Source: Vreelandella maris (GTDB taxonomy: Bacteria > Pseudomonadota > Gammaproteobacteria > Pseudomonadales > Halomonadaceae). Taken from it: DNA of 64,000 nucleotides. The first letter of the stretch is position 1. Each line of letters begins with the position of its first letter. Made by a program: the position numbers and the translations under genes. The stretch lies in NCBI RefSeq assembly GCF_013371085.1, contig NZ_JABWCV010000001.1, positions 222,224 through 286,223 of the forward strand, written 5' to 3'. This document shows, piece by piece, positions 1 to 8,580 of the stretch. The notes under the pieces are model-generated. The model was not told the DNA's origin. It saw nothing but the letters and a program-made list of their open reading frames with translations, and did not search any database.

Positions 1-7
1 GAGGTGT

Positions 8-934
8 ATGGCACAACTGGATGATTTGGCGTTTTTTCAACACCTGGCACGGGCGGGCAGCTTAACGGCAACCGCCCGTGAGTTGGGGCTATCGCTCTCC
101 GCCGTGAGTAAGCGGCTGAAACTTTTAGAAGCGCGTTTGGGGGTCGAATTGGCCGCCCGTACCACTCGGCGGTTGACGCTGACGGCGGAGGGCGAGCGCT
201 ACCTTGCCCGTGGCACGCTAATTTTGGATGAGCTTGCCGAGTTGGAGAGCTCCCTGGGTGAGCGTTCCAACCAAGCCCTTAGTGGTCGGTTGCGTGTTAA
301 TGCCACGTTTGGCTTTGGCCGCCGCCATATTGCGCCGTTATTATCGCGTTTTTGTGCTGAGCACCCTGAGGTGGAGGGCTGGCTAGAGCTCACCAACTTT
401 CCGCTCAACCTAAGCGATCACGGCTTTGATATCGGCATTCGTGTGGGTGAGCCCCCAGAGTCGCGTTTAGTCGCGCGACGCATTTTAGCGAATCGACGCA
501 TACTCTGCGCATCGCCTGGCTATATCGCTCACTCGTCGCCCCTTCAGACACCGGCTGATTTGCAGCAGCATGCTTGCCTAGTCATTCGTGAGAACGACAG
601 TGATTTTCCGCTGTGGCGCTTTGAACGCAGCGAGCCGTCCAAAAAGGAGCAAACGGTAAAAGTCAGTGGCCGGTTAGCCAGCAATGATGGTGAGGTGATT
701 ACCCGTTTGGCGTTGGACGGCCATGGCGTGATGCTGCGCTCTTGGTGGGATGTAAACGAGCACCTTGCCAGTGGCGCGTTAGTTGAACTGCTGCCTGGCT
801 GGCAGAGTGTACGAGCGGACTTCTATGCGGTCTATGAGCAGCGCAGGCATGTGCCCGCCCGGCTGCATGCTTTTATTGCCTTTGTTCAGCAGGAGATGGC
901 GGGGCGGGTGTCGGCGCTGCCGGAGTCTTCCTGA
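8..934 (+). CDS. LysR-family transcriptional regulator
   Basis: This 308-residue protein has LysR architecture: an N-terminal winged HTH (about residues 1-60, with the typical ALxxSAVSKRLKxLE pattern) followed by a periplasmic-binding-protein-like effector domain (about 90-295). It most resembles the CrgA/AaeR-type subgroup with the TARELGLSLSAVSKR recognition helix. The ATG follows GAGG at positions 1-4; the promoter lies outside the window. Its stop codon abuts the stop of the convergent lipocalin gene with no base between. The target and inducer cannot be told from sequence because the divergent neighbour is outside the window. Confidence 0.93.
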   Translation: MAQLDDLAFFQHLARAGSLTATARELGLSLSAVSKRLKLLEARLGVELAARTTRRLTLTAEGERYLARGTLILDELAELESSLGERSNQALSGRLRVNATFGFGRRHIAPLLSRFCAEHPEVEGWLELTNFPLNLSDHGFDIGIRVGEPPESRLVARRILANRRILCASPGYIAHSSPLQTPADLQQHACLVIRENDSDFPLWRFERSEPSKKEQTVKVSGRLASNDGEVITRLALDGHGVMLRSWWDVNEHLASGALVELLPGWQSVRADFYAVYEQRRHVPARLHAFIAFVQQEMAGRVSALPESS

Positions 935-1471
935 CTAGCGATTAGGGCAGGCTTCGCCCTGGGCGACATCGATCAGTTCATCGGTAGGAAAGTCCAGCTC
1001 CGCTGCACGCTGGCGCAGGCGGGACTCCGTCGCGCTATCCATTTCCGGTGTACGCGAGAGTACCCATAGGTAGTCACGGTTAGGACCCGCTACCAGCGCC
1101 CATTGGTAGTCATCGTCGAGTTCAAGAATGTTATAGCCGCCGTAAAAGGGGCCAAAAAAGCTCACTTTCAAACGGCCCACATTTTTATCATCAATAAAGT
1201 AGGCGCGGCCTTCGGCTTCATCCCACGCTTGCTCTTCCAGGTTGTAGCCACGGTTGATCACGCGTACGCCGTCGTCATCGCGCAGGCTATAAGTGGCGGT
1301 GACGCAATCAAGGCCACGCTCAAATGAGTGGTCCAGGCGCGCTATCTCGTACCATTGGCCCAGGTAGCGATCTAATGCAAAGTCACTAACCGGCTCGGTT
1401 CCCTCGGGAATGCCGGTGCAGCCGGTAAGAAAAGCCATACTGATGACGCTGCTTCCTAGCAAATGTTTCAT
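935..1471 (-). CDS. blc: Bacterial lipocalin, outer-membrane lipoprotein (Blc-like)
   Basis: The 178-residue product begins with a short lipoprotein signal ending in a lipobox (LTGC, Cys18), so it is predicted to be lipidated; residue 19 is Thr, compatible with outer-membrane sorting. The mature part starts with the lipocalin GxW-type motif (YLGQWYEIARL) and keeps the family hallmarks NRGYN, the FFGPFYGGYNIL strand and a YLWVLSRTP segment near the C-terminus. Blc proteins bind lysophospholipids or fatty acids in the periplasm and are usually induced by envelope stress. It faces the LysR gene tail to tail and diverges from yjbQ over about 130 bp. Confidence 0.93.
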   Translation of the reverse strand: MKHLLGSSVISMAFLTGCTGIPEGTEPVSDFALDRYLGQWYEIARLDHSFERGLDCVTATYSLRDDDGVRVINRGYNLEEQAWDEAEGRAYFIDDKNVGRLKVSFFGPFYGGYNILELDDDYQWALVAGPNRDYLWVLSRTPEMDSATESRLRQRAAELDFPTDELIDVAQGEACPNR

Positions 1472-1611
1472 TTAAGCGCTCCTTGGCGATGAGTCTTTGG
1501 CGATCGGCTATGTTGTGTACTATCAGACGTTACATTCTGTCGTCATTTTGCCATATAAGAAGGACACGCTGATGACGTGTCGTTAATGAGATAGCAAACA
1601 CAGGAGTGTTT

Positions 1612-2040
1612 ATGTGGTGCCAACAAGAAATTCATTTACCCGAGGTGGCGCGCGGTTTCCATCTTATTACCGATGACGTGGCCAGGGCGCTGCCGTGTTT
1701 AAACGATGTTCATATTGGTACGCTGCACCTTCAGTTGATGCACACTTCCGCCTCAATAACGCTTAACGAGAACACTGACCCGGATGTGCGCCACGACTTA
1801 GATGCCTTTCTGCGCCGCCTGGTGCCGGAAGACTTACCCTATTTTCGCCATACGCTGGAAGGCCCCGATGATATGCCAGCCCACGTGGCCGCCAGCCTGC
1901 TGGGCACTCAGCTCACCTTGGCCGTGCGTGACGGTCGCCTAGCGCTGGGGACCTGGCAGGGCATATGGCTGGGAGAGCATCGTCATCAGGCCGGGCCGCG
2001 GCGTTTATTGGCCACCCTAAACGGGTGCGACGCTGGTTAA
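1612..2040 (+). CDS. yjbQ: YjbQ/UPF0047 family protein
   Basis: The protein of about 142 residues matches the YjbQ (UPF0047) family in length and motifs: an early IxLP segment, LMHTSASITLNEN around residue 45, and a C-terminal LGTWQGIWLGEHR motif followed by a basic tail. E. coli YjbQ has weak thiamine-phosphate synthase activity; the physiological role is unsettled. I place the start at ATG 1612, which has AGGAG (1602-1606) five bases upstream, rather than the in-frame GTG at 1606, which falls inside that ribosome-binding site. It stands alone, with a gap of about 110 bp before the next gene. Confidence 0.88.
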   Translation: MWCQQEIHLPEVARGFHLITDDVARALPCLNDVHIGTLHLQLMHTSASITLNENTDPDVRHDLDAFLRRLVPEDLPYFRHTLEGPDDMPAHVAASLLGTQLTLAVRDGRLALGTWQGIWLGEHRHQAGPRRLLATLNGCDAG

Positions 2041-2149
2041 TCTGGGGCATCACCTGAACGCGGGGTTGCTGTATAGTTAGGGCGTTTTAAGGCTTGAGCC
2101 GCTGCAGTAGCGGTTCATTCTGCATTTACCAAGGAAAAAGCGCTTTTAA

Positions 2150-4396
2150 ATGCCACGACGCTCCGTTTTTCATCTTTCCCGCCAGCGATGGTTGCGGCTG
2201 TTTTTCTTTCTCAATCTTACCTTGGTGGGTGTGCTCATTGCGCACCAAATTTGGTTATACGTGGCGGAGCCTGAGTTTGAGTCAGTCCATACGCTTCAGG
2301 TGGCGGATATTCGCGAGGTATTGACGGAGCGAACCGACTACCGCTTTGCGGTGGTGGGTAATATCAATAACTCGGTGAGCGTCTTTCAAGATGAAATTGT
2401 GCCGCTGATCAACCAGGGCGGCATCGATTTTCTGATCTCGGCGGGTAACGCCGTTAATGGCGGGCGACAAGAGAGCTATCAGGCGATCTATCACAGCTTG
2501 GAAAAGCTCAATGTGCCTTACTTGCTAACCTATGGTGATAACGAAGACAGTGACTTTGGTAGTTACCTGTTTTATGAATATTTCGGCCCGCATTTCTACT
2601 CCTTCGTTGCGGGCGATAGCCACTTCATCTTCCTGGACGGTACGGGCAAGTCGTCCACTTCTTGGCAACTTGATTGGCTTTCCAGGGAACTGGCTGCATC
2701 TGAAGCGCAGCATCGGTTTTTGTTTATTGGTTTGCCGCTGCACAACGTCGTGAGCGATGCGCCGCTGTTTGAAGCCGACAATTATCTCAATGACCCCCGG
2801 CTGGCCGAGGGTATTATGGCGCTGGCGGAGGAGCATGATGTTGATACGGTGTTCTCCGCTAACCTAACGCTCTTTTCAGAGCAGACGGTTAATGGGGTGG
2901 ATTACGTCACCACGGGCGGTGCGGGCGGTATTCTGATTGATGTCGACAGCAGCTTTCATCACTACGTTATCGTCGACGTAGAAGGTGAGAATGTCGCCAT
3001 TGCACCGGTGCGTTTAAATGTGGATAGCCCCGGTTGGTGGCGGGTAGTGAGTAGCGTTGGATCAACGGTTTACGCCTTCTTTTACGTCAGCTATACCCGC
3101 TTTTTACTGATTGTTGGCTTGCTGACGCTGTTAGCGCTGCGTTTATATCGGCTGATTTTTGAAGACCGCCATTATTATCCCGATTTTGATATTGATCCGA
3201 CGCCTTTCCTGGGTAAGTCACTTCGAGTGGCGATGGTATCCAATAATTACTTTCCGTTTGTGTCGGGCGTATCGGTGTCGGTGGATCGTTTGCGCAATGG
3301 TTTACGTGATTTAGGGTACTCGATTCAACTGCTAGTGCCCCGTTATCGTGAGGCATGGAAGGACGATAAAGCGATCAAACGTATCCCGACTTTAATGGCG
3401 TTTGGTGAAAAGAGGGAGTTCCGTTTAACCAACCCGTTCAGTATGCGCTTTCGCCGCTGCCTGCGTGCCTTTAAGCCCGATTTGATTCATGTTCACCATC
3501 CTTTCTGGCTTGGTTCCATGGGGCTGTTTATGGGGCGTCGGCTTAAGGTGCCGGTGGTCTACACCTATCACACCCGCCTGGAACACTATGCCCACTTTGT
3601 ACCGTTACCCGGTGCGCTTTTTCGGAATTTGATCTCACATTACCTGATTAAGCACTTTTCTAACCGCTGCCAAGGGGTGATCGTGCCTACCTACTCCGCA
3701 GAGGAGTACCTCCGCATGATTGGGGTTAAAACGCCCTCGCTGGTGCAACCCACGGGAATTGATGTGGAGCGTTTCGCGCATGTCGAGGCGGGGGAGTTGG
3801 AAGCGCTGCGTGAGCGGCTGGCTATCGATCCCGCGCGCAAAATATTAATTAGCGTCTCGCGGATTAGCAAAGAGAAAAATATTGGCTTTATGTTGGAAGC
3901 GCTCGCCGAGCTGCAGAACCAGGGACACGAGGATTTTCATCTGCTGCTCATCGGTGATGGGCCAGATCGTGAGGCCATTCAACATCAGATCGATACTTTA
4001 AAACTGGCTGCACGGGTAACGTTAGTGGGCGCGGTGCCGCCTGATCAAATGGCGCTTTATTATCACCTAGGCGATATATTTGTGTTCGCTTCTACATCGG
4101 AAACCCAGGGGATGGTCATTTTAGAGGCGATGTCGGCGGGCTTGCCCGTGGTGGCGGTGCGCTCAAGCGGTATTGATGATGTGGTGCGCCAGGGGGTAAA
4201 CGGCTTCAAGACGCCGCAAAATCGTCAGGCGTGGGGACAAAAAGTCGTCGAGCTAAAAGATAACGCAGTGCTACGCCAGCAGTTGGGTAAACAGGCTAGC
4301 CACTTTGCCGAAGAGTTCGATATTGCTAACTTTGCCACCGCGGTAGCGGCCTTTTACGCTGAAGTGCTCGCCAAGTATCACTCCCCATCACGCTGA
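2150..4396 (+). CDS. Membrane-anchored degenerate metallophosphoesterase domain fused to GT4 glycosyltransferase
   Basis: The 748-residue protein has a transmembrane helix (about 16-38), a calcineurin-like phosphoesterase-type domain (about 65-275), a second membrane segment (about 308-336) and a cytoplasmic GT-B glycosyltransferase of family GT4 (about 357-740) resembling diacylglycerol glucosyltransferases, with the SETQGMVILEAMSAGLPVV donor-site signature. With two membrane crossings the phosphoesterase-like part should face the periplasm. Its metal motifs are altered: VVGNIN where D-x-H is expected, AGN100 for GD, GDNE129-132 for GNHE, SANLT for GHxH; only H198 looks conserved. It is therefore probably catalytically inactive. 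Likely role: glycosylation of lipid or envelope acceptors, acceptor unknown. The ribosome-binding site (AAGGA 2131-2135) is distant. The end overlaps the convergent TVP38 gene by 19 bp. Confidence 0.85.
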   Translation: MPRRSVFHLSRQRWLRLFFFLNLTLVGVLIAHQIWLYVAEPEFESVHTLQVADIREVLTERTDYRFAVVGNINNSVSVFQDEIVPLINQGGIDFLISAGNAVNGGRQESYQAIYHSLEKLNVPYLLTYGDNEDSDFGSYLFYEYFGPHFYSFVAGDSHFIFLDGTGKSSTSWQLDWLSRELAASEAQHRFLFIGLPLHNVVSDAPLFEADNYLNDPRLAEGIMALAEEHDVDTVFSANLTLFSEQTVNGVDYVTTGGAGGILIDVDSSFHHYVIVDVEGENVAIAPVRLNVDSPGWWRVVSSVGSTVYAFFYVSYTRFLLIVGLLTLLALRLYRLIFEDRHYYPDFDIDPTPFLGKSLRVAMVSNNYFPFVSGVSVSVDRLRNGLRDLGYSIQLLVPRYREAWKDDKAIKRIPTLMAFGEKREFRLTNPFSMRFRRCLRAFKPDLIHVHHPFWLGSMGLFMGRRLKVPVVYTYHTRLEHYAHFVPLPGALFRNLISHYLIKHFSNRCQGVIVPTYSAEEYLRMIGVKTPSLVQPTGIDVERFAHVEAGELEALRERLAIDPARKILISVSRISKEKNIGFMLEALAELQNQGHEDFHLLLIGDGPDREAIQHQIDTLKLAARVTLVGAVPPDQMALYYHLGDIFVFASTSETQGMVILEAMSAGLPVVAVRSSGIDDVVRQGVNGFKTPQNRQAWGQKVVELKDNAVLRQQLGKQASHFAEEFDIANFATAVAAFYAEVLAKYHSPSR

Positions 4397-5100
4397 GGCC
4401 GTTTTTTGGCTGCTTGGCGGCGGTTGGCATCTTGACGCTGACTAGTATAGTACTTAAGCCCTACAAGTAGGCCAACGCCAGCGGCAAGCCCTGCGCCTGC
4501 CAACACGAGTTCTTTTGTGGAGGCCGCAGTGAAAAGGGCGCCTAGCTGGCTACCCAAAAGAATCACCGCTGCGAGTCCCGGCACAATACCGAGGGTGGAG
4601 CCGATCATATAATCGCGGAACTTAAGGTGAAAGGCACCCGCCAGCATATTCGTCAGCGTGAACGGGGCGAGGGGCAGCAGGTTAATGACCGTCATGGTGC
4701 GAATGCCACGCTTGGATAAATAGCCCGAAAGGCCACGCAAATGACGGCCGCCATAACGCATCAGCGCTTCCCGGCCTAACCAGTGGCCTACCCAGTACGA
4801 CACAACCGATGACGTCAACGTACCGAGTGTGGCATAAGCCAGCCCCCATGCCGGGCCAAACAGTAAGCCCGTGACGACCACCAGCAGACTAAGCGGGAAC
4901 ATCACCAGCAGCGCGCCAGCGTAAACGGCCATCACCGCCGCAAACATCCAGGGCGCGTTACGCCACTGGCGGATGGTATCAATCAGCTCGCTCAGGCGCG
5001 CCTGGGTTAGTAGGTCATAGCGCTGTAGCAAATGCCACATAGCGCCTAACAGCACGACGGCTACCAGCAGGCCAACGCCCTTGCTCAATGTTCGCGACAT
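4378..5100 (-). CDS. TVP38/TMEM64 family (DedA-like) membrane protein
   Basis: This 240-residue integral membrane protein has about six hydrophobic segments and the SNARE-associated/VTT signature: FGPAWGLAYATLGTLTSS, a G-R-E-A-L-R stretch, then RTMTVINLLPLAPFTLTNMLAGAFHLKFRDYMIGS. VTT-domain proteins are implicated in lipid scrambling or transport across the inner membrane. The start at 5100 is preferred over 5112 because GGGAG lies correctly before it and nothing suitable precedes 5112. The C-terminal tail is basic and cytoplasmic. Its 3' end overlaps the 3' end of the convergent glycosyltransferase gene, so the two transcripts are antisense there. Confidence 0.88.
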   Translation of the reverse strand: MSRTLSKGVGLLVAVVLLGAMWHLLQRYDLLTQARLSELIDTIRQWRNAPWMFAAVMAVYAGALLVMFPLSLLVVVTGLLFGPAWGLAYATLGTLTSSVVSYWVGHWLGREALMRYGGRHLRGLSGYLSKRGIRTMTVINLLPLAPFTLTNMLAGAFHLKFRDYMIGSTLGIVPGLAAVILLGSQLGALFTAASTKELVLAGAGLAAGVGLLVGLKYYTSQRQDANRRQAAKKRPQRDGE

Positions 5101-5117
5101 GCCCACTCCCATCGACT

Positions 5118-5168
5118 AAAAAAGCGCTAGCATACGCTAGCCGTGCGATGGGATGAAGGCGCTTTTTA
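5118..5168 (-). terminator. Intrinsic terminator after the betaine-type binding-protein gene
   Basis: An outer 9-bp stem (AAAAAGCGC 5119-5127 with GCGCTTTTT 5159-5167) surrounds a second inverted repeat, GCTAGC-ATAC-GCTAGC at 5126-5141. Read on the minus strand the hairpin ends in a run of six T, directly downstream of the stop at 5178 and upstream of the TVP38 gene. Confidence 0.75.
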
Positions 5169-5177
5169 GGCGAACGA

Positions 5178-6116
5178 TTAGTTGTTGAGTTCTGCTTCAA
5201 TCACCGGCCAGGCGGGCTCACCGTCAGTGGTGGTCACGTCAGCCAGCATGGCTTCAATGCGCTCGGGGTGCTCATTGATCCATTGCTCAGCGACCTCGGC
5301 AAGATCGCGCTCTTCCTGACCAAATGCCTGAATCATCCAGCTCTGCTCTTCGGCGGAGAAGGTGAATTGCTCAAAGAACGCCACGACGTTGGGATTAGCG
5401 TCAGCATAGTCACTGCGAAGAAGCGTCAATACCTCGCTTTCACCGTTGTTCTCGCCGAACAGATCTTCGGGATCTTCCAGGTAGCGCATCGGCAGTTCAA
5501 GGTTCATCCAGTGAGGCGTCCAGCCCACCCAGACAATCGGCTCTTCCCGGGAAATCGCATTGCGTGCGGCGGAAAGCATGGCGACTTCGCTGGTGTCGAC
5601 CAATTGCCAGTCGCCGAGTCCCCAGGTGTCGTTATCAATAGCGTTGTTAAGAATCTCGCTGGCCGCTGAACCGGCACCAAAGCCATGAATCTCGCCATCC
5701 AACTGGTCGCGGTAGTCATCAAGGTCGGCAAAGCTTTGCAAGCCGTCATCAAAGAGGTATTCGGGAACCGCCAGAGTCATTTGTGCGCCATCGACATTGT
5801 TCGCCACATCAATGAGTACGCCCGATTCTTTGCGGGGATTGAACATCTCGCGTTGGGCAGGCAGCCAAGCGCCCAGGAAGACGTCTATATCGCCGCTTTC
5901 AATACCCTGATAAATCACCTGCAGGCCGATTTCCTGGACGCTGGTCTCGTAGCCGAGCGGGTTCAATAGCTGCTCAGCAATAGCGGTTTTAACCGTAATG
6001 CCGGGCCAGGCGGGTACGCCGAAATCGAGGGTTTGATCATCGGCTTGTACGGTCGTGGCCAATAGTGCAGTGGTGGCAAGGGCAATGCCCGAGGCGAGAG
6101 GTTTAAAATGTGTCAT
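5178..6116 (-). CDS. Glycine betaine/choline/carnitine-type ABC transporter substrate-binding protein
   Basis: The 312-residue protein has a Sec signal peptide (cleavage near VQA-DD, residue 25) and the OpuAC/ProX/ChoX fold. It retains Trp-rich segments that form an aromatic cage for quaternary ammonium groups: PAWPGI near residue 36, LGAWLPAQ near 82 and WVGWTPHWMN near 200. The ATG has a good ribosome-binding site (AGGAGA). No permease or ATPase genes accompany it, so it must serve a transporter encoded elsewhere. The adjacent same-strand gamma-butyrobetaine hydroxylase suggests carnitine or gamma-butyrobetaine as ligand (inference); choline or betaine are the alternatives. Confidence 0.9.
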   Translation of the reverse strand: MTHFKPLASGIALATTALLATTVQADDQTLDFGVPAWPGITVKTAIAEQLLNPLGYETSVQEIGLQVIYQGIESGDIDVFLGAWLPAQREMFNPRKESGVLIDVANNVDGAQMTLAVPEYLFDDGLQSFADLDDYRDQLDGEIHGFGAGSAASEILNNAIDNDTWGLGDWQLVDTSEVAMLSAARNAISREEPIVWVGWTPHWMNLELPMRYLEDPEDLFGENNGESEVLTLLRSDYADANPNVVAFFEQFTFSAEEQSWMIQAFGQEERDLAEVAEQWINEHPERIEAMLADVTTTDGEPAWPVIEAELNN

Positions 6117-6186
6117 ATGATCTCCTTGCTAGGTTTTTTGTCAGATAAACGCTGTTGTCAGATAAGTGCTTTAAACTTGAAAGCCG

Positions 6187-7374
6187 CTAAACGTTGCGGG
6201 CTAGCACACGAAGGCGTGAGGCCAGCATGTCGCGGTCTAGATAGGTGCCTTGTAAATGGCGAGCGCCACTATTGGGGTCGAATTCGCGCCGTCCGTGCAG
6301 TACGCGACGGTTATCAAATGCAATCATCTGCCCAGGGTGGAGAGTGAACTCCAGCTGGTGCGCTTCGCTGTGAAATAACTTCCACAATAGAGCATAGGCG
6401 CTATACCAAGCATCCATCTGCTCTACCGGTAAATGAAGCGCGTCGCGAATCCAGTTGTTCAAGCGCATCTCAACCAGGTTACCTGCGCTGTCCAGTGTGA
6501 CCACCGGCGCGCGCATGGAAATATCGTGGCTTTCATCCTGGAAGCGAAAGTCGATGGGCGTTTCGCTGAGTATGGCGAGCGCTTTTGGATCTTGCTGGCG
6601 TAGCGCTTCTACCACGCGGGCACCATCAGCAAACAGCGATTCACCACCGCTGGCTTCGTTTTGCAAGCAGTAGAGCAACTGAATATCGGGCGGTTGTTGC
6701 CAGTTGGGCAAATCAACATGCAGCGGCAAGCCGACAGCGGTATACGCCGCGTTATTGGGGTTGGGCTTAGAGCGCACATCAAAACGGGCACCAAAATTGG
6801 TGGCGCGCAGTGGGCCAATACGCTCAGCCAGCCGGCTGACTTCTTCTTCTACCAAAGGGCCGTCGGTGATCAGCGCCAAGCCATCGCGCAGCATAGCGGT
6901 TAACCAGGCTTTTTCGCCTTGGGGCGTGAGGAAGTCGCTATGGTTGATGCGCTCGGGCGCGAAGTTATCGATCCACGGTTTGGCATTGGGGACGGCTGAG
7001 GCAAGGGTCGCTTCTGGGCGACGCTGATAAAGCCAGCCGCTGTGAAACGTACTAACGTGGCCGTCCTGCCAGTTCAAATGCAGATGGCCATCCAGTAGCG
7101 CCACGGTTGGCGGCTCGGAAATTGCTTCAAGCGGCAGGTAGAGCCGTTCACGGGTTTGCGGATGACGACAGGCCGGGCAGGCACAATGATCGCGCAGCCA
7201 GAGTAGGGGCAGGGTGGTTTGCTGGCCATCTTGCCACTCAAGGGCAATACCTTGTTGGGTGAGCATGGCCTGCGTGAGGGCGGGGCCGGTTTGATAAGGG
7301 GTTAATTCGCCCATGTCTGGGGCTTGAGCGTTATTTGTCGTTGGTATCGTTGTCGTTTGTACCGCGCTATTCAT
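6187..7374 (-). CDS. Gamma-butyrobetaine dioxygenase (carnitine synthesis), TauD/TfdA superfamily
   Basis: The 395-residue enzyme has the two-part layout of gamma-butyrobetaine hydroxylases: an N-terminal DUF971-type zinc module with C64-x-C66-x2-C69, then a 2-oxoglutarate/Fe(II) dioxygenase domain (about 140-390). Iron ligands are visible as H219-x-D221 (LHVDLP) and H360 (RRVLHGR). The expected reaction is oxidation of gamma-butyrobetaine to L-carnitine using 2-oxoglutarate and O2. The gene lies 70 bp upstream of the binding-protein gene on the same strand and diverges from a GcvA-type LysR gene, a likely local regulator. Trimethyllysine dioxygenase is a related alternative. Confidence 0.88.
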   Translation of the reverse strand: MNSAVQTTTIPTTNNAQAPDMGELTPYQTGPALTQAMLTQQGIALEWQDGQQTTLPLLWLRDHCACPACRHPQTRERLYLPLEAISEPPTVALLDGHLHLNWQDGHVSTFHSGWLYQRRPEATLASAVPNAKPWIDNFAPERINHSDFLTPQGEKAWLTAMLRDGLALITDGPLVEEEVSRLAERIGPLRATNFGARFDVRSKPNPNNAAYTAVGLPLHVDLPNWQQPPDIQLLYCLQNEASGGESLFADGARVVEALRQQDPKALAILSETPIDFRFQDESHDISMRAPVVTLDSAGNLVEMRLNNWIRDALHLPVEQMDAWYSAYALLWKLFHSEAHQLEFTLHPGQMIAFDNRRVLHGRREFDPNSGARHLQGTYLDRDMLASRLRVLARNV

Positions 7375-7525
7375 GATGACTCCGAATCGCTCCCTTTGCG
7401 GCAGAGCCAGATGGCTGTGCGTTAGGGGTGTGCTTAAGTGTTAACCAGGATGAGGAGTAGCAGCGCCAGTGACAAACGATTAATCTGACCCCTAAGACAT
7501 CATTTTATTTATAGGTCTCTTTTCC

Positions 7526-8392
7526 ATGAGTCAGTTACCGCCATTGCTATGGCTGCAAGCCTTTGAATCCGCAGCGCGTACATTAAGCTTTACCGCTGCA
7601 GGCAATGAGCTTGGAGTAACCCAGGCGGCGATCAGTCAGCGCGTTCGGTTGCTGGAAGACCGTGTCGGGCAGAAGCTGTTTGTGCGCCATGCCCGCAGTT
7701 TAACGTTAACCCCAGCGGGGCAAGCGTGGCTGCCGAGTATTCATGACGCCTTTGTCCGAATCAGCGAAGGAACCTTGGAAGTTTTTGGTAGCACAACCGA
7801 GCAACCGGTCACACTGCGTGCCACGCCTGCCATTCAGCAGTCGTGGCTGGCGCCGCGTCTGATTGCCTTCCACCGCGCTCACCCGCAGGTGGCGATTCGT
7901 TTGGTCAGCGCTATCTGGCCTGATGACTTTGGTCCTGAAGGGGCTGATATCGAGATTCGCTATGGCAAAGGGGAGTGGACCGGCGTTGAAATGCAGCCGC
8001 TAGGGGAAGAGCATCTGCTGCCGGTGTGCTCCCTGGCCTTGGCAGAGACACTTTCTGCGCCGAGTGACCTGGCCGGACATACGCTGCTGCACGCCGTGGG
8101 TTTTGGGGTGGGGTGGCCGGGCTGGTTACAGGAAGCGGGTGCTGCCCATGTAGAGGCGCAGTGTTGGTCGCTCACCTGCGATAACCAAGTCATGACGTTG
8201 GCACTTGCCAGCCAAGGTGGCGGCATTGCGCTTACTCACCGGCGTTTAATGGAGCAACGTGGCGATTTAGTGGCGCCTTTTGATATTAGTGTGCCTAGCG
8301 ACGAGCGCTTTTGGCTGGTACGGCCAAGCCGCCGCCACGTTAGCGATGAAGCAGGGTTGGTCTGGCAGTGGCTGTGCAACTCGATGGGATGA
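7526..8392 (+). CDS. LysR-family regulator, GcvA-type
   Basis: The 288-residue LysR protein has an HTH at about 8-66 (FTAAGNELGVTQAAISQRVRLLE) and a GcvA-like effector domain with the ADIEIRYGKGEW pattern near residue 155. It is divergent from the gamma-butyrobetaine dioxygenase gene across a 150-bp gap, the usual arrangement for a LysR protein controlling its neighbour. I infer that it regulates the hydroxylase and binding-protein pair in response to a quaternary amine; the sequence does not prove this. Confidence 0.92.
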   Translation: MSQLPPLLWLQAFESAARTLSFTAAGNELGVTQAAISQRVRLLEDRVGQKLFVRHARSLTLTPAGQAWLPSIHDAFVRISEGTLEVFGSTTEQPVTLRATPAIQQSWLAPRLIAFHRAHPQVAIRLVSAIWPDDFGPEGADIEIRYGKGEWTGVEMQPLGEEHLLPVCSLALAETLSAPSDLAGHTLLHAVGFGVGWPGWLQEAGAAHVEAQCWSLTCDNQVMTLALASQGGGIALTHRRLMEQRGDLVAPFDISVPSDERFWLVRPSRRHVSDEAGLVWQWLCNSMG

Positions 8393-8474
8393 AGAGCATA
8401 TCGGCGCGACTGCCTGCTGGCTTAACCGGTGAATGTGTGAGATGTATGTGAATAAAACAGAGCACACTCGCATA

Positions 8475-8491
8475 ATTCGATTTAATCGAAT
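8475..8491. promoter_or_regulatory. 17-bp perfect palindrome upstream of azoR (candidate operator)
   Basis: ATTCGATT-T-AATCGAAT is a perfect 8-bp inverted repeat with a one-base centre, about 90 bp upstream of the azoR start. Its size and symmetry fit a dimeric HTH repressor or activator site. The binding protein is unknown. Confidence 0.45.
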
Positions 8492-8580
8492 ACAAGTCGG
8501 AAAACGTTGCGCTTTTGCTTATCGGAAAGCGCCGTAGAATAGCTTCCAACTCATCAACCTAATGATCTTTGGAGCTTACA

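Noticed and set aside
2094..2324. 76-codon plus-strand frame overlapping the start of the glycosyltransferase fusion
   Set aside because: Cys/Phe/Ser-rich translation in another frame of the leader and membrane-anchor codons; no ribosome-binding site.
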